Source of the DNA: Rhodeus uyekii
Taxonomy: Eukaryota > Chordata > Actinopteri > Cypriniformes > Acheilognathidae
Direction: 5' to 3'
Length of the DNA: 64,000 bases
Assembly (NCBI GenBank): GCA_037043235.1
Contig: JAWRVZ010000489.1
Coordinates: forward strand, 1-64,000
Shown: piece after piece, positions 29,686 through 42,700 of the stretch
How positions within the stretch are numbered: position 1 is the stretch's first letter
Layout of the letters: each line of letters opens with the position of its first letter
Program-made: the position numbers and the translations under genes
The notes under the pieces: generated by a model
The model's database searches: none
Told to the model about the DNA's origin: nothing
Seen by the model: the letters and a program-made list of their open reading frames with translations, nothing else

Positions 29686-29985
29686 TACACACACACACCT
29701 CTTTTGGCTGACCGTCCACTCTTTGCAGCTACACGTTGGCAGGACAATGGCTTTGGCCGTTTAAATGGATTTACAAATTTCTGGCTCAAGCAATTTCAGT
29801 CCGGGGTCGTGATCAGACTCTAATCCCTGAGGCTTTCAGTGTTTCAAGAGTTTTGCGATATTACATGATACTACATGATCACTTTATAATATTGTTGATC
29901 AGAAATGAGAAGGAATGAACGATTCCATGTCCTGGGGTCGAGTTTGCTGTCGACTCACCGCGAACAACAACATAATAAAGAGCCA
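28521..29985. other. Non-coding region with ACGC microsatellite
   Basis: No gene is seen. A CA run lies at 29254-29275 and the long AC/ACGC tract at 29583-29698 is listed separately. Confidence 0.55.
29583..29698. repeat. (ACGC)n/(AC)n microsatellite, about 115 bp
   Basis: A pure (ACGC) tetranucleotide core of about 80 bp is flanked by AC repeats. It is alternating purine-pyrimidine throughout, and open in several frames on both strands, giving spurious His-Ala-Arg-Thr or Ala-Cys-Val-Arg ORFs. Confidence 0.95.
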
Positions 29986-29989
29986 TTCA

Positions 29990-30303
29990 ATTAAGTTATG
30001 AAAACATTACTTCTGAAAATGAGGCATTTTTAAATGTTTTTAAAATATTTTAATATGTTTTTTCTTGGTTGTGAACGTTAAGGGAACGTTGCATTGTATC
30101 ATTCTTCAAACATTATGGGATTGTTACTTTAGAATGTTTTCTGAACATTCTGAAACAATAATAACATTTAAAAAAAACATTAGATCAACAAAAAAAAAAA
30201 GTTCACTGAACAATGTTTTGAGAATATTATTAAAGACCAGATAATATTGAAGGAACGTTCTATTAACTTTACCGTAAGAGAGAACGTTCTCTGTTATCTG
30301 GGT
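29990..30303 (+). mobile_element. Palindromic AACGTT MITE, near full length
   Basis: The copy is in the opposite orientation to 16205-16515: ATGAAAACATTACTTCTGAA, GAACGTTAAGGGAACGTTGC, TTGTATCATTCTTCAAACAT, GAATGTTTTCTGAACATTCT, GAATATTATTAAAGACCAGA and GAGAACGTTCTCTGTTATCT. It has a run of A in the centre (about 30189-30199). Confidence 0.82.
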
Positions 30304-30340
30304 CTGTTTATTCTATCAGTGTATCAGCAATTAACTCAAG

Positions 30341-30470
30341 GTTTATCCAAAGTGACTTGCAAGAATTCAAGAAACACATTGACATTCTAATCATTTCTTG
30401 CTTTCCCTAGGAATCGAACCCATGACCTTGATGTTGCAAGCGCTGCTCTCTACTGTTAGACACACAGGAA
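30341..30470 (-). mobile_element. tRNA-derived SINE
   Basis: Read on the minus strand: head TTCCTGTGTGTCTAACAGTA, B-box-like GGTTCGATTCC (in CATGGGTTCGATTCCTAGG), then the linker AAGAAATGATTAGAATGTCA and an L2-type tail with GTCACTTTGGATAAA. The tail is shorter than in the 46307 copy. Confidence 0.82.
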
Positions 30471-33389
30471 TCATGCATTCATCAGTACTGAACACTATCA
30501 AATGTGTCCATTATCTGATTTAGAGGAGCGGAACATTGACCCATGTGAGCTTCCGTACACAGTGCTGAGTTCAAAGGTCACAGCTAGTTGTGTCATTGTG
30601 GGATATCCAGTGATACGCCCAGCTCAGTCATGAATACTGCATGCGGAACGCTGTTCTCGCTCATGAAAAATGCAACGAGCCGGCAGGGATTCTTGTGCGA
30701 GTGCGTTTGGCCGGAGCGGCGCCGCAGGGATTCGCTCAGTGTTGCTTTAAACACAGCATCTTTGACCGGACAATTTTTTTTATGTTTATAACTTTATTAA
30801 GAACATTTGCAAAATGGAATGTGAAATTTTGGTGATTTTATACTGAATTTTTTTTTTATTATTATTAATTTTTTACTTCATTGGAGTTGTACGAAAGGTT
30901 TTGGCTCTTGCTGTGTGAACACAAAAACAATCATGGATATTACTCGAAAAAGTTTGATGGTTTTTCAAACATTTTTCCAGTAAAACATGTTTTGGAAAAT
31001 ACTAATTTCATGTAAAAATTGAAAATGGTACTTTTGAGCATTTTTCATAACAATAAATGTAACATTTTATAACTTTTTTCCAAGTTCTTGTTTTAAAACA
31101 TGCATCATTTCAGCAATAATATGCCACGCGTCTTTACTCTGTGCTCATAGTTTTCAGGTCCATGCTCAAAAAATGAAGTATAGAATTTAGTTTCATAAAA
31201 TTCCCTAAAAAAACTAAATATTACATAAAAATCATCATCGAACTGAAATATTGTACAATAATTTCATTGAAACAAAAATATATATTTTTTGGACTGACAC
31301 ACGATCATAACCAGAAGATAAAAAATCTGTACGTTCAGAAGCAATGTTTTTATAACTGAATGGGAACACTGGAACAGATGAGGGGTAACTGGGACTGTTT
31401 GAGGAGGCCTGAAGCTCAGGAACACACTGATTGCTCCATCAAATACACACTCTGACCTCGTTTTTCATGTGAAATGGACTGAGCAAGCAGGAGGACATCA
31501 AAGTGGGAGAACCTCAGCTTCCGCTGTAAAGCCGTGCCGCCTCCATGCCCGCGCTCACCGCGCTCCGCTCTCCTGCGCCGCTCCAGAGTGCACACAGAGA
31601 AGTAAAGTGTCAGGCCGTAATCAGGTTAGCGCGGCCTGTGATGGATTAAGCCACAGTCGGGCAGACGCTTCTCCAACATTAGGGTGTCTGAAACGTCAGT
31701 TGGAGAGCAGGCTCATTAATAGCTCTGCGTCAGATCACTGCATTAGCTTTATTAGCAGCTCCAGCTCCGGGAGAAGCACTTTCAGGGCTTTCCATGGGCC
31801 GAAGCGAGCCGCGGCAGGGTGTGTGCGAGCGCCGGCTCCGTCCAGCAGGCCTTCCCTGGACGCTTCTCGTAAGCCTGTGACCACAGCGGCCGTCTGTCAT
31901 CTAAATCTCAATAACCTAATAGCTCTAATGTGTGAAAATTGATTTTTAGGAACATGCAAACCTTGACCTGCCATTCAATTTCTTGTTCACTCTGTATTTT
32001 TCATCTGTCTTAGCCTCTGATTTACGGCAGGTCATTATCGATAAGCTTGGATTGATTTTTCAGTGAGGCGAAGCGAGGGTTTGGCGGCCGGAGGAGGGAC
32101 GGAGATGAAGACTCTCAAGGAGAGATCATCCCAGCCCAGCTCAACAACCCCATCCTTCTTCCGTCCCGAGAGAGAGGAAAAGTGAGCGGCTTAATCACAG
32201 CTGAGCTCTCTATGATTGCTTTAAGTGTCCTTGCCTGGGAACCTCCGAGCAGATCCGCTGAAATCCGATCCCAGGTACAATCCATGAAGAAAGTCTGACC
32301 TGAGACCTGGTGGATGAGAGTTGGGAAACATAAGACGCACCTTTGTGCGAGCAACTTCAATTAAGCCGAACATGAGCATCTGTCTTCCGGGTAATAAGCT
32401 TTCAAGACCCGGCCTTCCTCCGTCATCCTCCGCTTTCCCAAGCCACGATCCCCTGACTTGTGTTTGTCATAACCCTCGGCTGAGTGTGGCCGAGGCGGTG
32501 TTGGGGACACAGGTAGCTGTTTGTCCGTGGAGCCGCCGGCTTCATCCGTTCACATGGAGAGCAGCCCAGCCGCGTCTATGAGCGAGGATTAGCTTTCCCC
32601 GGAGGGAGCGTTCTAATTAGGTAATTGACTGATGCACAAAGCAGGTGCATGTATCCGTTACAACAGGACTCGACCTGTTCATTATTAAACAGTGACCCTC
32701 TTCGGCGCTTGTGCCAAAGCGGCGGGTGAAAGTCCTCGGACGAGGTGGGATCGTGATTACACCTGCGGTTCGCTCGGGGAAAGCCTCTCCCGTCAGCGCC
32801 AGGTGAGTTTTGCTCAAGATCTCGAGGCGGAGGCAAACACGAATTCTTATATCAACAGGTGGACGATAAAACCAGAGGCTCACCCCGTTCACAGTCATGT
32901 GAGGAACATTAATTGGATAAAACTCTGGGCTCTGAGCATGAGAGAGATGTGCGGCTCCCTTCAGCCCTGCTGAGAGTATTTACTGGAGTACGGCAGCAGT
33001 CAGGATATGGATTGATAGCTGAGAAGCAAATTGATTCAGAGGCTTGAGCTGCAGGAAACACAAGACGTCTCTGCCATTTTAATTCAGCAGGCCACACATT
33101 TCATTTCAAAGAGCCGGGCTGAGTTACGAGAGCCAATCGCAGAGAAGTCGATGTCTGCGCTATTACATCATTATCGTTGGAGGCCAAGAGCGCGGCGGCC
33201 GAACGCTCTGCGGGTCGTCTTGACCTCAGCGCCTGCGTTCTCCCGCTCCCTCCGCTGACCTCAGACTCGTGGTCTCTTCAACAGCGCTTCATGCGATCTG
33301 ACCGTTTCAAAGCAGCTTCACAGCGATAAACAAGGAAACAGCAGCGCTCATGTTGCAAAACTCATCAGTTATGAAGCTAATTCAGTTTC
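30471..33389. other. Non-coding region, possible conserved elements
   Basis: 30770-31330 is very AT-rich; it includes a segment (about 30981-31065) shared with 44341-44402. 31640-32090 is balanced, non-repetitive sequence with AT-rich homeodomain-like sites (CTAATAGCTCTAATG, ATCGATAAGCTT) and could be regulatory. 32330-33260 is GC-moderate with short ORFs on both strands. No exon is supported. Confidence 0.45.
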
Positions 33390-33550
33390 AAACACAAATT
33401 AAGTTATGAAACCTTATTTCTGAATGTTGTCTGAGGAAAAATGTTTTACGTTTGTGTTCTTGGTTATGTGAATGTTAAGGGAGCGTTCCATTGTATCATT
33501 CTTCAAACACTGTGGGAATGTTACATTAGAATGTTGTGAAACAACAGTAA
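33390..33550 (+). mobile_element. Palindromic AACGTT MITE, partial
   Basis: The order AAGTTATGAAACCTTATTTC, TGAATGTTAAGGGAGCGTTC, TTGTATCATTCTTCAAACAC and GAATGTTACATTAGAATG matches 29990-30170. It is cut off before the second arm by a CA-rich tract (33557-33641). Confidence 0.75.
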
Positions 33551-33664
33551 CATGTTTCACTCACACACACACACACACTCACAAACATACACTCACAGAC
33601 ACACAGACACACAAACACACACACACACACACTCACACACCTGAGCAACTGTATTTTCTATCTA

Positions 33665-34279
33665 CACTAGTACCTCAAGATATGAAAGGCTCAACTTACG
33701 AAAAATCCAAGTTACGAAAGCAAAGATGAAAAATTTTACTTCTCTACATACGAAAAGTTTTCAAGATACGAAAGGTTTCTGAAAGTCCGAGATTCGCCCC
33801 AATTTTGAAACTCGCGCCGCACGTCGCCATCTTAGTTATAGTAGACTCGCCACCATCCTCCTGCTCTCCCATTGGTTCCTGATGCTAGCCAAGCCATGAG
33901 ATCCTTCTCTCTAACCCTCCCATCATGCATCTTCTATACGCACGTGCTGGCGTGCTTTAGCTCAGCCACTCCGCACCCCAAACTTTACATTTTTTATGTG
34001 TTTTCGTAAAGTTAAGTGTACGTACGTTTTCTGCCGTTTGTCCTCCTCCTCTGCCGCCACTTTCGGAGATAGCCTCACTCGAAAGGTAAGCTTCAACATT
34101 TTACGTCATTTCATTGTTTATAGGTCAATTTAGCTTTATTATGAAATTTAATGGGGTGTTTTTGGAGGGCTTGGAACGGATTAGCCATTTTACATGTAAA
34201 ATGTGTTCCAAGATACGAAAAACTCATTATACGAAGGCCGCCTCGGAACGGATTAATTTCGTATCTCGAGGTACCACTG
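33665..34279. mobile_element. pogo/Tc1-type MITE with GTACCTCGAGATACGA termini
   Basis: The left end CACTAGTACCTCAAGATATG and the right end ATCTCGAGGTACCACTG (reverse complement CAGTGGTACCTCGAGAT) form imperfect inverted repeats, each bordered by TA, as expected for Tc1/pogo insertions. The interior repeats TACGAAA motifs near both ends and carries no transposase; the 83-codon frame at 34114 is not recognised. The length of about 615 bp suits a non-autonomous element. Confidence 0.72.
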
Positions 34280-35703
34280 TAGTTGGAAGTATGAAAATTA
34301 AAACATGTATTTTAAAACATCAAGTGTTTTTAGGTCATATATGTGACGGTGTGGGTTTCTCATGATGACGCGTGATGGTTTTAAAGAAAAAATTGGACAA
34401 ACGTCAGACAATATTTTGCACTCGATTCATTTCAAGGAAAAACAGTAGAAATTAACGAAATTATCGAATTGTTTATGAAATGTCACCTGGGGAAGTGACA
34501 CACACACACACACACACACACACACAACTGTCTGTCATTGCAAACATAAACCAATAATACAGTGTGTCCCAAAACCACATTCAATTAAAATATGACATTC
34601 CTAGTTCTTAAAAAAAATGGTTTTAAAACATTTTATAAATCTATTGTAGAGCAAATGTAACATTTCCAAGATGAAAAAATGATAAAGCAATTTTTACAGC
34701 CATTATAATCTGTTCTGGAATGATTTTATTTATTTTCATCCCAGAGGACAGAAATGTTCCCTAAATAAAGAGTTTATACAAGTAATTTCCTGAAGTCATT
34801 CCACAAATTAAAGTAATGCTTTTGAATTCATGCGAGAACTTTCTTTCCCGAGTTGATGAAACGTCCCTGACCTTTAAAAAAACATCCATGGGATATTTCA
34901 AATAAAAAAAATGCCAGATGCACAGATAAAGGACGTAACGTGATTATGTTTGTGAGACGGGACTGATATTCATAAATCTCATCAGTCCAGATTAGTGGAC
35001 ATCAGGAAACATCCAGATGTGGCTCTTTTCCAGAGAATTAAATAATCATAATCAAGCGGCCCTAAACAAATAAACAGACAGATCTCCCGCTGGCTTGATT
35101 GGATTTATTGGAGCATTGATTGACTTACATCAAGCAGATCCTTTGTTTGTACAGTGAGCTCAAACAATCGAAGCATTCATGTAATCCAGTCAAACGTGGA
35201 GTGTGTTTGTGGAGCGGCCGCTCCTCACGACTGCACTCGAGTCGACAGACAGAGTTCACTCGAGTGCATCGTGTTTTATCATCGATCGTAATCTCGTTAG
35301 GCCTCGAGATGCAATCTGTAGCACAAAGCAAACATTTTAATATTTTGTTATTGCTATGGAAGCCCTCCAAAACCGTAATACAGAGTTCGGTAGCGAAGCA
35401 TCCTCAGCTTTGAGCTGAAGCGACCCTCCGTTTCTGAGAAACTCCAGACTCTTTCCACAGAAGGCATTTTCTGACTCTTCTCTGCACTCTGAAATAGAGC
35501 TAATAAAGGCCAAAAGTACTAATAAAAATGATTTTTATGGGATGTAAGTGAGAGGCGATGTCTCCTCCCTGCAGTCACGTTGATCTTGACCTCAGCAAAT
35601 CTCAGCCCAACTCTGAAACCTTCAGCAAGAGAACATCCACCAATGGAAAGGATCCTCACAATCCGGTTTCTGGAGAACAGGATCAACGTGATATTACTGC
35701 ATA
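34280..35703. other. Non-coding region; no gene found
   Basis: A CA microsatellite lies at 34497-34527. The sequence is AT-rich to about 35100, then includes a GC-richer stretch at 35195-35310; no supported ORF. Confidence 0.55.
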
Positions 35704-35845
35704 GCTTTCCTGTGTCGAGAGCGGCGCTTGCAACATCAAGGTCATGGGTTCGATTCCCAGGGAAAGCAAGAACTGATTAGAATGTCAATGTGTTTCTTGA
35801 ATGCAATGCAAGTCTCTTTGGATAAAGTGCAGAAATGTAATGCAC
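35704..35845 (+). mobile_element. tRNA-derived SINE
   Basis: It begins AGCTTTCCTGTGTCGAGAGC (8-12 bases shorter in the D-arm region than other copies), then CAACATCAAGGTCATGGGTT, the B-box CGATTCCCAGGGAAAGC, the linker GATTAGAATGTCAATG, and a tail with CTTTGGATAAA. It ends without the ATGAATGTGAATG part. Confidence 0.85.
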
Positions 35846-38800
35846 ATATTGATGAGATCATGCCAAAATCTGAAAGCGTGACCCGTAGCTCTTCAGGTTC
35901 TAGACCCTGACGTCGAACACACACCTCACGCCTTAATGAAACCAATAAATCTGATTGGTTTCCATTCTCCACTTTTACGAGCGCCGTGCCGTGTGTGGGA
36001 GCGTCTCCAGCCGCTCGTTCCTCCCACCAGGTGCAGATGAAACTCGATCGCAGTTAAAAGTGCCACAACCCCTGAGAGCAAAAATGCTTTTAGGATCTTT
36101 TAAAATGGTGTTTAACGGTCGCTTTTTAGTGGCACTAAACCTCAGCCGCATTCAGACCCGTGGAGACAGAGACGAGAGGCTCTCACGTGCGTTAAAAATG
36201 CACTTTCTCCATGCGCTTCCAGAACCAGAGACGGACACATCAGAGCGACACGACATCTTTCGCTTCTTCCCGTGAGCTTTAAGTGTCTTCATACAGCGCC
36301 ATTCCACTGGGAACTTCAGCTGCTTTAATGGTTTGCATCTTGGCCCGATATGAAAACAGAAACAACCCCAAACACACATTTTGTGATATAAAAAGCGGTG
36401 GTTTTTCCTGTGTTGTGGAGCGCCGGGAATGGCGTTGGAGGCTCATGTGAAGGGCAGCGCCTCTGACCCCTTCACTCGTCTGCTTGTAAAAACCTGCGGG
36501 GGTTCGACAAGTGAAGAAATGCAAGCCATGTGACACAAGACAGCGCCTATAAATATGCAGGAGATCACAGAGCCACTTAATGTAAGAGAGGGCAGGCTTC
36601 TCTTTTACCATCGCCACTACAACATCTTAAAAAGGGCCTGTCGTGTCATATGACACCAATAAAACACACACACTTCCTTGTGCTGAAGAGAAGGCCCCAC
36701 TGCACTCGAGCTGCTCCACGCCGGCTGAGGATCGCCGCTCACACGCACTGGACTTTCCATCCAAGCTACTGCTTATCCAAATGATTTGTTCAATGTATTT
36801 TAATTGACAAAATTCAAATGTTCAAGCCCCTGCAAAACTATATATATAATATAATATGATGCGTTTGCAGTGCTAAAAGGTTAAGGTTTCTCTAACACAA
36901 AGATGGCAATATCCAAAATTCTTGTGTGTGTGCGAGCGTTTGTATGTGTGCCCGCAAGTGTTTGTGTGTGTGTGTGTGTCTGTGAGAGAGAGAGAGAGTG
37001 TGTGTGTGTCCGTGTGTGTAATGAGATAGCAGTTTGTGATCTGAATGTATGAATTTGTCAACAATGGCTCACTGTTTTGGAGGAAACACCACAACCACTT
37101 TTTTTGTACAAATGCAATCAAGAGCAGATTGTGCGCGAGTAACTGTGAGCTGCTCTGCTGCCCTTCTCTCAGCACATGATTTGAGACTGAGCAGCTCTGA
37201 GAAACAGGAAGGATGACATCAAGCCGGCTGCCAGATCCCTTCATTACCTCATAGGAAGGAAATGAGGGTCTGTGCATGGAGCTCGACGAGGGTCTCTGGT
37301 GTCGCCAGCGCAGCAACACCACAGACCCTCCAACATTTCCCCCAGTCAGGCTGAGCAGAAAAAATTAATCAAAGTGATGAATGGCACTGCTCTTCACTGG
37401 AGACGTTAAACTGAACAAATGGATTCCTTAATTTATGGAGGGTGGAATGGGCTGGGCAGCAATCAGCACTAAAACTGGCAAACTACACGCAGAGAACGCT
37501 TGTGTTTTGATACAAATATAGCTCATTTTAGGACAAAGACGACAGTTAATGAGCCAGCAGCTCAGCCGAGACATGAGACGCATTACCGACACGACCGGTT
37601 GAGTCTAATCGCTGTGATGAAGAACCCAACGGGTGCAGTGGGAGGAGGGGACGGCATCCCGAAATCGCCCGTGTGCCTCGCGTCCCCGCAGTGGCGTCTG
37701 GGCCGGTCCGGAGCCTCTGATGCCGAAACGCTTTAATCAGGCCAGAATCCCTAATGAACGGAGGCTGAGAGTCTGCTGAGGACTGGAGGAAGAGGGAAGG
37801 ATTTCTGGAAATGATTACTGACTCATTTCCTTGTTTATCGTGCCTTTGAAAGAGAGAGACCCCCACGCCCACCGCCCCACACGCCCCATCCCAGCCCTTC
37901 TCAGCCCGCCACTCTTTTCTGCATCATTGTTGGCCCTCTTCTCAACATTTGGCGCACTAGATCAAGCCTGCTCTTGCTTCTTTTCATGTCAGGGCTGTAC
38001 CTTCTCCTGCCCTTGTTTCCCTCGAGTGGAGAGCCAGCTTAGTCTGAAGTTAATGGCTGGAAATCTCCAACTAACCTCCCCAACAGCTGTCTCTTCAGCC
38101 TCTTTCTCTTTCTCCTTCCTTTCTTACGAGTTCCCCCTTGTTGTTTTGTTTTCCCGTTCTCTCCTCCCCGAACCAATCAAAAGGAGGATGAAGGCAATGG
38201 GCCCGCTTGTTGATAAAACAACCACTCCACCGAGTTTTTCAAAATTGGCTTTCTACAGACAAGTGGCTGGAGGCCGGAAGGGAGGTGAAGGACGGGCTGT
38301 GTAAAGCTCTCTTGTTTTCATCCGAGTCTTGTTGAAAAGAAGAATAGAGAAAGCCTGGCCGTTGGACTTGTCTTTCATTTGGAGTCCACCCTCAAAAGGC
38401 AATTGGGGTTTTTGGGCCCCGGCGGAGCGAGCGTTAATGACGTAAGAACGCTGAACTTCACCTCTATGCCGCCTCATTCTATAGACCGCAAATGGGTTTG
38501 AAGGAGAACGATTTCAGGGATCGCGACCTTGACCCGACCCCTGAATCCACGGCTTCTTGTTCAAGTTGAGCTTCAAATGGACATGCTTAAAACAAAATTG
38601 CACATACTTTACCATTTCTGTGGCGGCGATGACCCCTGCTCACTCCACCTGATGATTGTATTTAGTGGTATCGTTATGTTTCAGGGATTAATGGACCAGA
38701 ATGCCCCTCTTGAGCAAACGTGACCTTTCATTCACACACGCATCTTCCTGTTCATTCGCCCTCCTGTAATTTCCAGTGACAAGTAAACAATTAACCTGCT

Positions 38801-39269
38801 TGTGCAGTGAGAGACCAGAATCAGGCCAGTCCCTCCTCGGCTTGATGTCAGAGGTCAACAAATGTTGTTCCTCTACGCACTCCTCGAGGAACTGTGCGAG
38901 TGTCTCAGAAGATGTGGAGCGTCTTCCTCCAAACTGCGGGTCCCCGGAGCCACACACTCGTCTGAAGCCCGTGACGGTCGCATCTACAGTACCAGCGCGG
39001 GTCGAGGGTTGTGTTTTGCGATGTCAGACCTGTCAGCTTTTCACTTGCAATTAATATCTGCCTGCTTCAAGCTCATCAGTTGTCACGAGTTTAGCACCCA
39101 GTCACACGAGCGGACAAATCAGGCTAAGGCAGAATGACACCACTGGTGTGAAAGAAGATACTAATTCTGGATAATTAGCTGACAAGAGCATGAGAGAGAA
39201 AGGATGGAGGCGAGGAAGAAGGGATTAGAGAGAAGTGGCAGTGCGTCGTAAGCATTTCTGTCAACCAGC

Positions 39270-39316
<47 letters not shown>

Positions 39317-41558
39317 CTTTCTCTCTCTCCCCCCCCCCTCTCCCTCTCTGTTCCTCTGACCTCTTTCCAGTCTTCTTTGTCCAAGGATCAAATCTTTCAC
39401 AGTAGCAAAGCTTTATCAAGCTCAAACGAAGCCTGAGGTCATAATACTGCCTTTATTAGAGTAGCGATAATAGATGACAACGGTATTTTTAGACAAATCT
39501 CTCGTTACCAAAGCAGAAGCCGTATTCCAGAGTGCAGCACGTCTTTAAAAAGAAAGCCTGTTGTGCAAACAGCTTTAGAGAAACTCAACATTTCTTAGGA
39601 ATGAAATGCATATGCTCCAAACCATGAGATCTAACAATGCATGTCAACATAAATCAATTAATATTGATGATGAAAAAACAGCAAAACGGCTTTCTGTCGG
39701 CACAGTCCTTGAGTGAATGGATTGAGCATTCACTGCAAAACTCAATTTCCATTTGAATGTAGTTGCTTCCATTCTCCGCAGTCATAGAAACGTTCCACTC
39801 ATGGCAACATGATCCAAGTGGCCGTACGTACATAGCAATTAGTGAAACCTACTTTCCAAATTTCCCTAATGTGGCCTTTATACATTTCAACCAATAGGTT
39901 GCATTGGTGGATGGTCAGCTCTCAGATGAGTTTCTATTTGTGTGTCATGAGCGCTGTGGATAAATATAACCGTATCCGAGACTGACGTCAACGGCAGAGC
40001 TGTTAAATCATCACTGATGTGAATCGGCGTCAAGATCGGCGTGGCGTTTTGGCCTCGACGCGTCCGGTGACCAGCAGTGTTTCTACAGGGTTGTGCTGCA
40101 GTAGCGTGACGGGTGTAAATCACAGAGTTTGAGGCATGTAGCAGGTCATTATCACCATGTGGTGGTGTCCGCTTCATCAGGAGAAGATTAGACGACATCC
40201 TCTGCAGCGAAAGGACGGGGTCAACGAGAGCCGGCGATTACACCGCACACCTGGAGAAGAGCTGCACGGGACTTCTGCGATCTGCAGCTATTAACGGCAA
40301 TAACGAATTATTGTTATTGTATAGGAGCATGCATGGAAACGGCACAATACCTAGTTGAGTTCAAAGCAAGACCTAGGGCAGGGTCACGACAAGGTCAGCT
40401 TTGAAGTACACAACCAACTGTGTGGTTGCAGACAAAACATATTATAAAACAAACAAGCATGAGTGTTTGCGCGACAGTCACAGGAAGACTATGACACCGA
40501 CACTATAATTAGTCAGAGGTTACAAGCTTTGATTTTTGCTCAGAATTGCACTTGAAGCCAAAAAGCCAGCAGGCCCGAGGAAGCACAGGCTTTGTTTAAA
40601 GCATGACATGAAAACACACTTGAAGGGGGAAAGAAGCGTTCTGTGACGGATCTGAAGTGACAGTTCGGATGTCAGAATTATCGCATCAGCCGGTGGGTTT
40701 TTTGGTGTCCATTAAAAAAAATCCACAGCTCAAAAGGAGCGTTGAAGTTACACCTCGCCATGTGATCATTTAACACGAATGCATTCGTTTATATCCTCTA
40801 GGAGGTCACAGCGCTTCTTCTGACTTCATTTCCTTTGACAGACATCAGCAACGAAACATGCATGGTGTTTCCATCAGAACGGCCACGTGTAGCAAACAAT
40901 TCATTCGAAAGCTTGATTAGAGAAGTTGACCCCACAGTTGAGCCCGTTCCACCTCTCTGGGCAGGGGTCAGCACACACCGGCTCCACGACAGCGGAGGCC
41001 CTACATATTTGAAATGATATCCATTACTGTTTGTGACAGGCCTTCCCGAGCGCACGCTTTGATGCTCTCTCAGACTGACAAGCTGAGTCCAGTGACACTG
41101 ATGGCTTTGGGCAGAAATCAGAGGCGGCTTCCTGCATCCCAGCGCTCCGTGTTTTAGTGCTGCTCTTGTGTCGCAGGAAGGCGTGAATGGGATTTAGCCG
41201 AAAGAACGCATTAGAAGCCTAAACCCCATGCTCTCGTCCGACCCTCAGCACTCGACACTCTCTTATATCACTCCGCTCCTGCGCTCCCAAAGCAGACGAG
41301 AGTTATCTCTAAAGGTCATTGAAGAGACAGGAGGAAGAGCGACTGAAGGCCACGCGCATTACAGAACAAAAGAAGCTCTTGGCGCTGTGTGATTCTCACT
41401 GACAACTAATGTATTCTGCTCTCCTTGAAGGCTTTAAAAGCGAATTTACAGAATTTGGAGTTTAGATACAGTTCAGCCACATGCTCAGTGACGTTGAAGT
41501 CAATTCTGTGCGAGAAGATCCCAATTGTGAATCTGGAACAGCTGGCTTATCTGTTCCA
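35846..41558. other. Non-coding region, mostly single-copy, some possible conserved elements
   Basis: 36961-37019 is a GT/GA microsatellite, 39272-39313 a TC microsatellite, and a 9-10 bp C run sits near 39329. 37900-38310 is a pyrimidine-rich, non-repetitive block with an open frame of 157 codons of low-complexity composition (Ser/Phe/Leu) and no recognised domain. 38500-39140 and 39420-39900 look single-copy. I find no exon with supportable splice sites and homology. Confidence 0.45.
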
Positions 41559-41760
41559 GCAGTGGTTCCCAACCTCCGGTCCGCGGACGAAATGGTACCG
41601 GGCCGCGGACTGAATTCAATGCAATCGGCTGTGGCGCTGTAGCTTTGGCGTTGAGGAGGCGTGTTTCAACAATTTTGCGCGAACTTCTGATGTAATTTTG
41701 CATTAAATACAACAATTCTACATTTACAAATTGTGACTTTAACATAAAATGTATGTTTTT
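41559..41760 (+). mobile_element. hAT-like terminal fragment
   Basis: CAGTGGTTCCCAACC followed by CGGTCCGCGGACGAAATGGT and ACCGGGCCGCGGAC is the typical terminus and subterminal GC motif of hAT-family elements in vertebrates. The other end is not found, so the boundary is a guess. Confidence 0.6.
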
Positions 41761-42607
41761 AATGTAAAAACAAATACAAACTCCTTCTCCCTTTAAATAC
41801 TTTGGTCAATTCAAGAATAATTTCTGCAATTTCATGTTATTTATTTGGAAGAATTAAAAGAGCGTTTTAAAGTTTCTCCTTGTATTGTTCAACTGGTTGA
41901 TTTGGGATTTAGAAAGTAACAAGTAATGCATCCCTTTTTAGAGAGAGTCATTAGTGCAATGATATAATTGCACTGCGGAAGTTGTCATTTGCAGCTAGTA
42001 ATTACTGGTTTTAGTAACACCATAGATACATGCATATAAATTGCATTCTTATTCTCAATGAAACGAGTTCTGCATCTCTCCCGGTTCACACTATATATGT
42101 TGCATGAGTAACTGATGCTCATCTGGCCTGATGATTGACAGCCGCTCCCGTCCAATCCCGACTCGCTCTCTGCCCGTCCCCTGCCGTGTGTCACGGGCGC
42201 TCAGCGGCGGCACCAGCGTCTGCAGAGGTACAGCTCTCGCCCAACGGCCTCTGGCCACCATGCCAGCGCGATCTCTTCAGCCGGGCGCGGCGGGGGGGCG
42301 GCCAGCTCCTCTCAGACCTATTTGTGCTGTTATTTCCCCAAGCCCACATTTATTTCTGTCAGTTTCCATATTCTTGTACTCAAAGCTTGTTTGGGCTTTC
42401 TTGGTGGATGTCTCCTGCGCGGCGGCGGATGAAATCGGAGAGCCACGGGCTGGAGGAGCAGGAACCGGTTTCTGCAGGCTGACTGACGGGTCCGCCGATG
42501 ACCGGCCTCTGAGAAACACAGCTAACCGGTCTCCAGTCCGGCCTGTCAGACGCGCTGAAATCAGATACCGCATCTGAGCGTTTCCATTCTGCCAAGCTTC
42601 CCTCACA
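41761..42607. other. Non-coding region; no gene found
   Basis: AT-rich to 42120, then a GC-rich block (42130-42600) with ORFs on both strands that look like chance open frames. Confidence 0.5.
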
Positions 42608-42700
42608 GTTATGAGCAAACGCTCTTCCTGTGGCGTTAACAGAACGATCGTTCAAGGTTATCTGGTCTTGAATGAAGATCTCACATGTTAGCCAAACATG
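42608..42700 (-). mobile_element. Palindromic AACGTT MITE, short fragment
   Basis: AGTTATGAGCAAACGCTCTT, GTGGCGTTAACAGAACGATC and TTATCTGGTCTTGAATGAAG correspond to one family arm as at 16205; the core and second arm are missing or too diverged to see. Confidence 0.65.

Noticed and set aside
29438..29789. ORFs with poly(His-Ala-Arg-Thr) or poly(Ala-Cys-Val-Arg)
   Set aside because: Direct translation of the ACGC/AC microsatellite.
37831..38304. 157-codon ORF as a gene
   Set aside because: Low-complexity Ser/Phe/Leu composition from a pyrimidine-rich block, no domain, overlapping frames on the other strand.
39161..39400. Arg-Glu repeat ORFs on the minus strand
   Set aside because: Translation of a TC/GA microsatellite in two frames.
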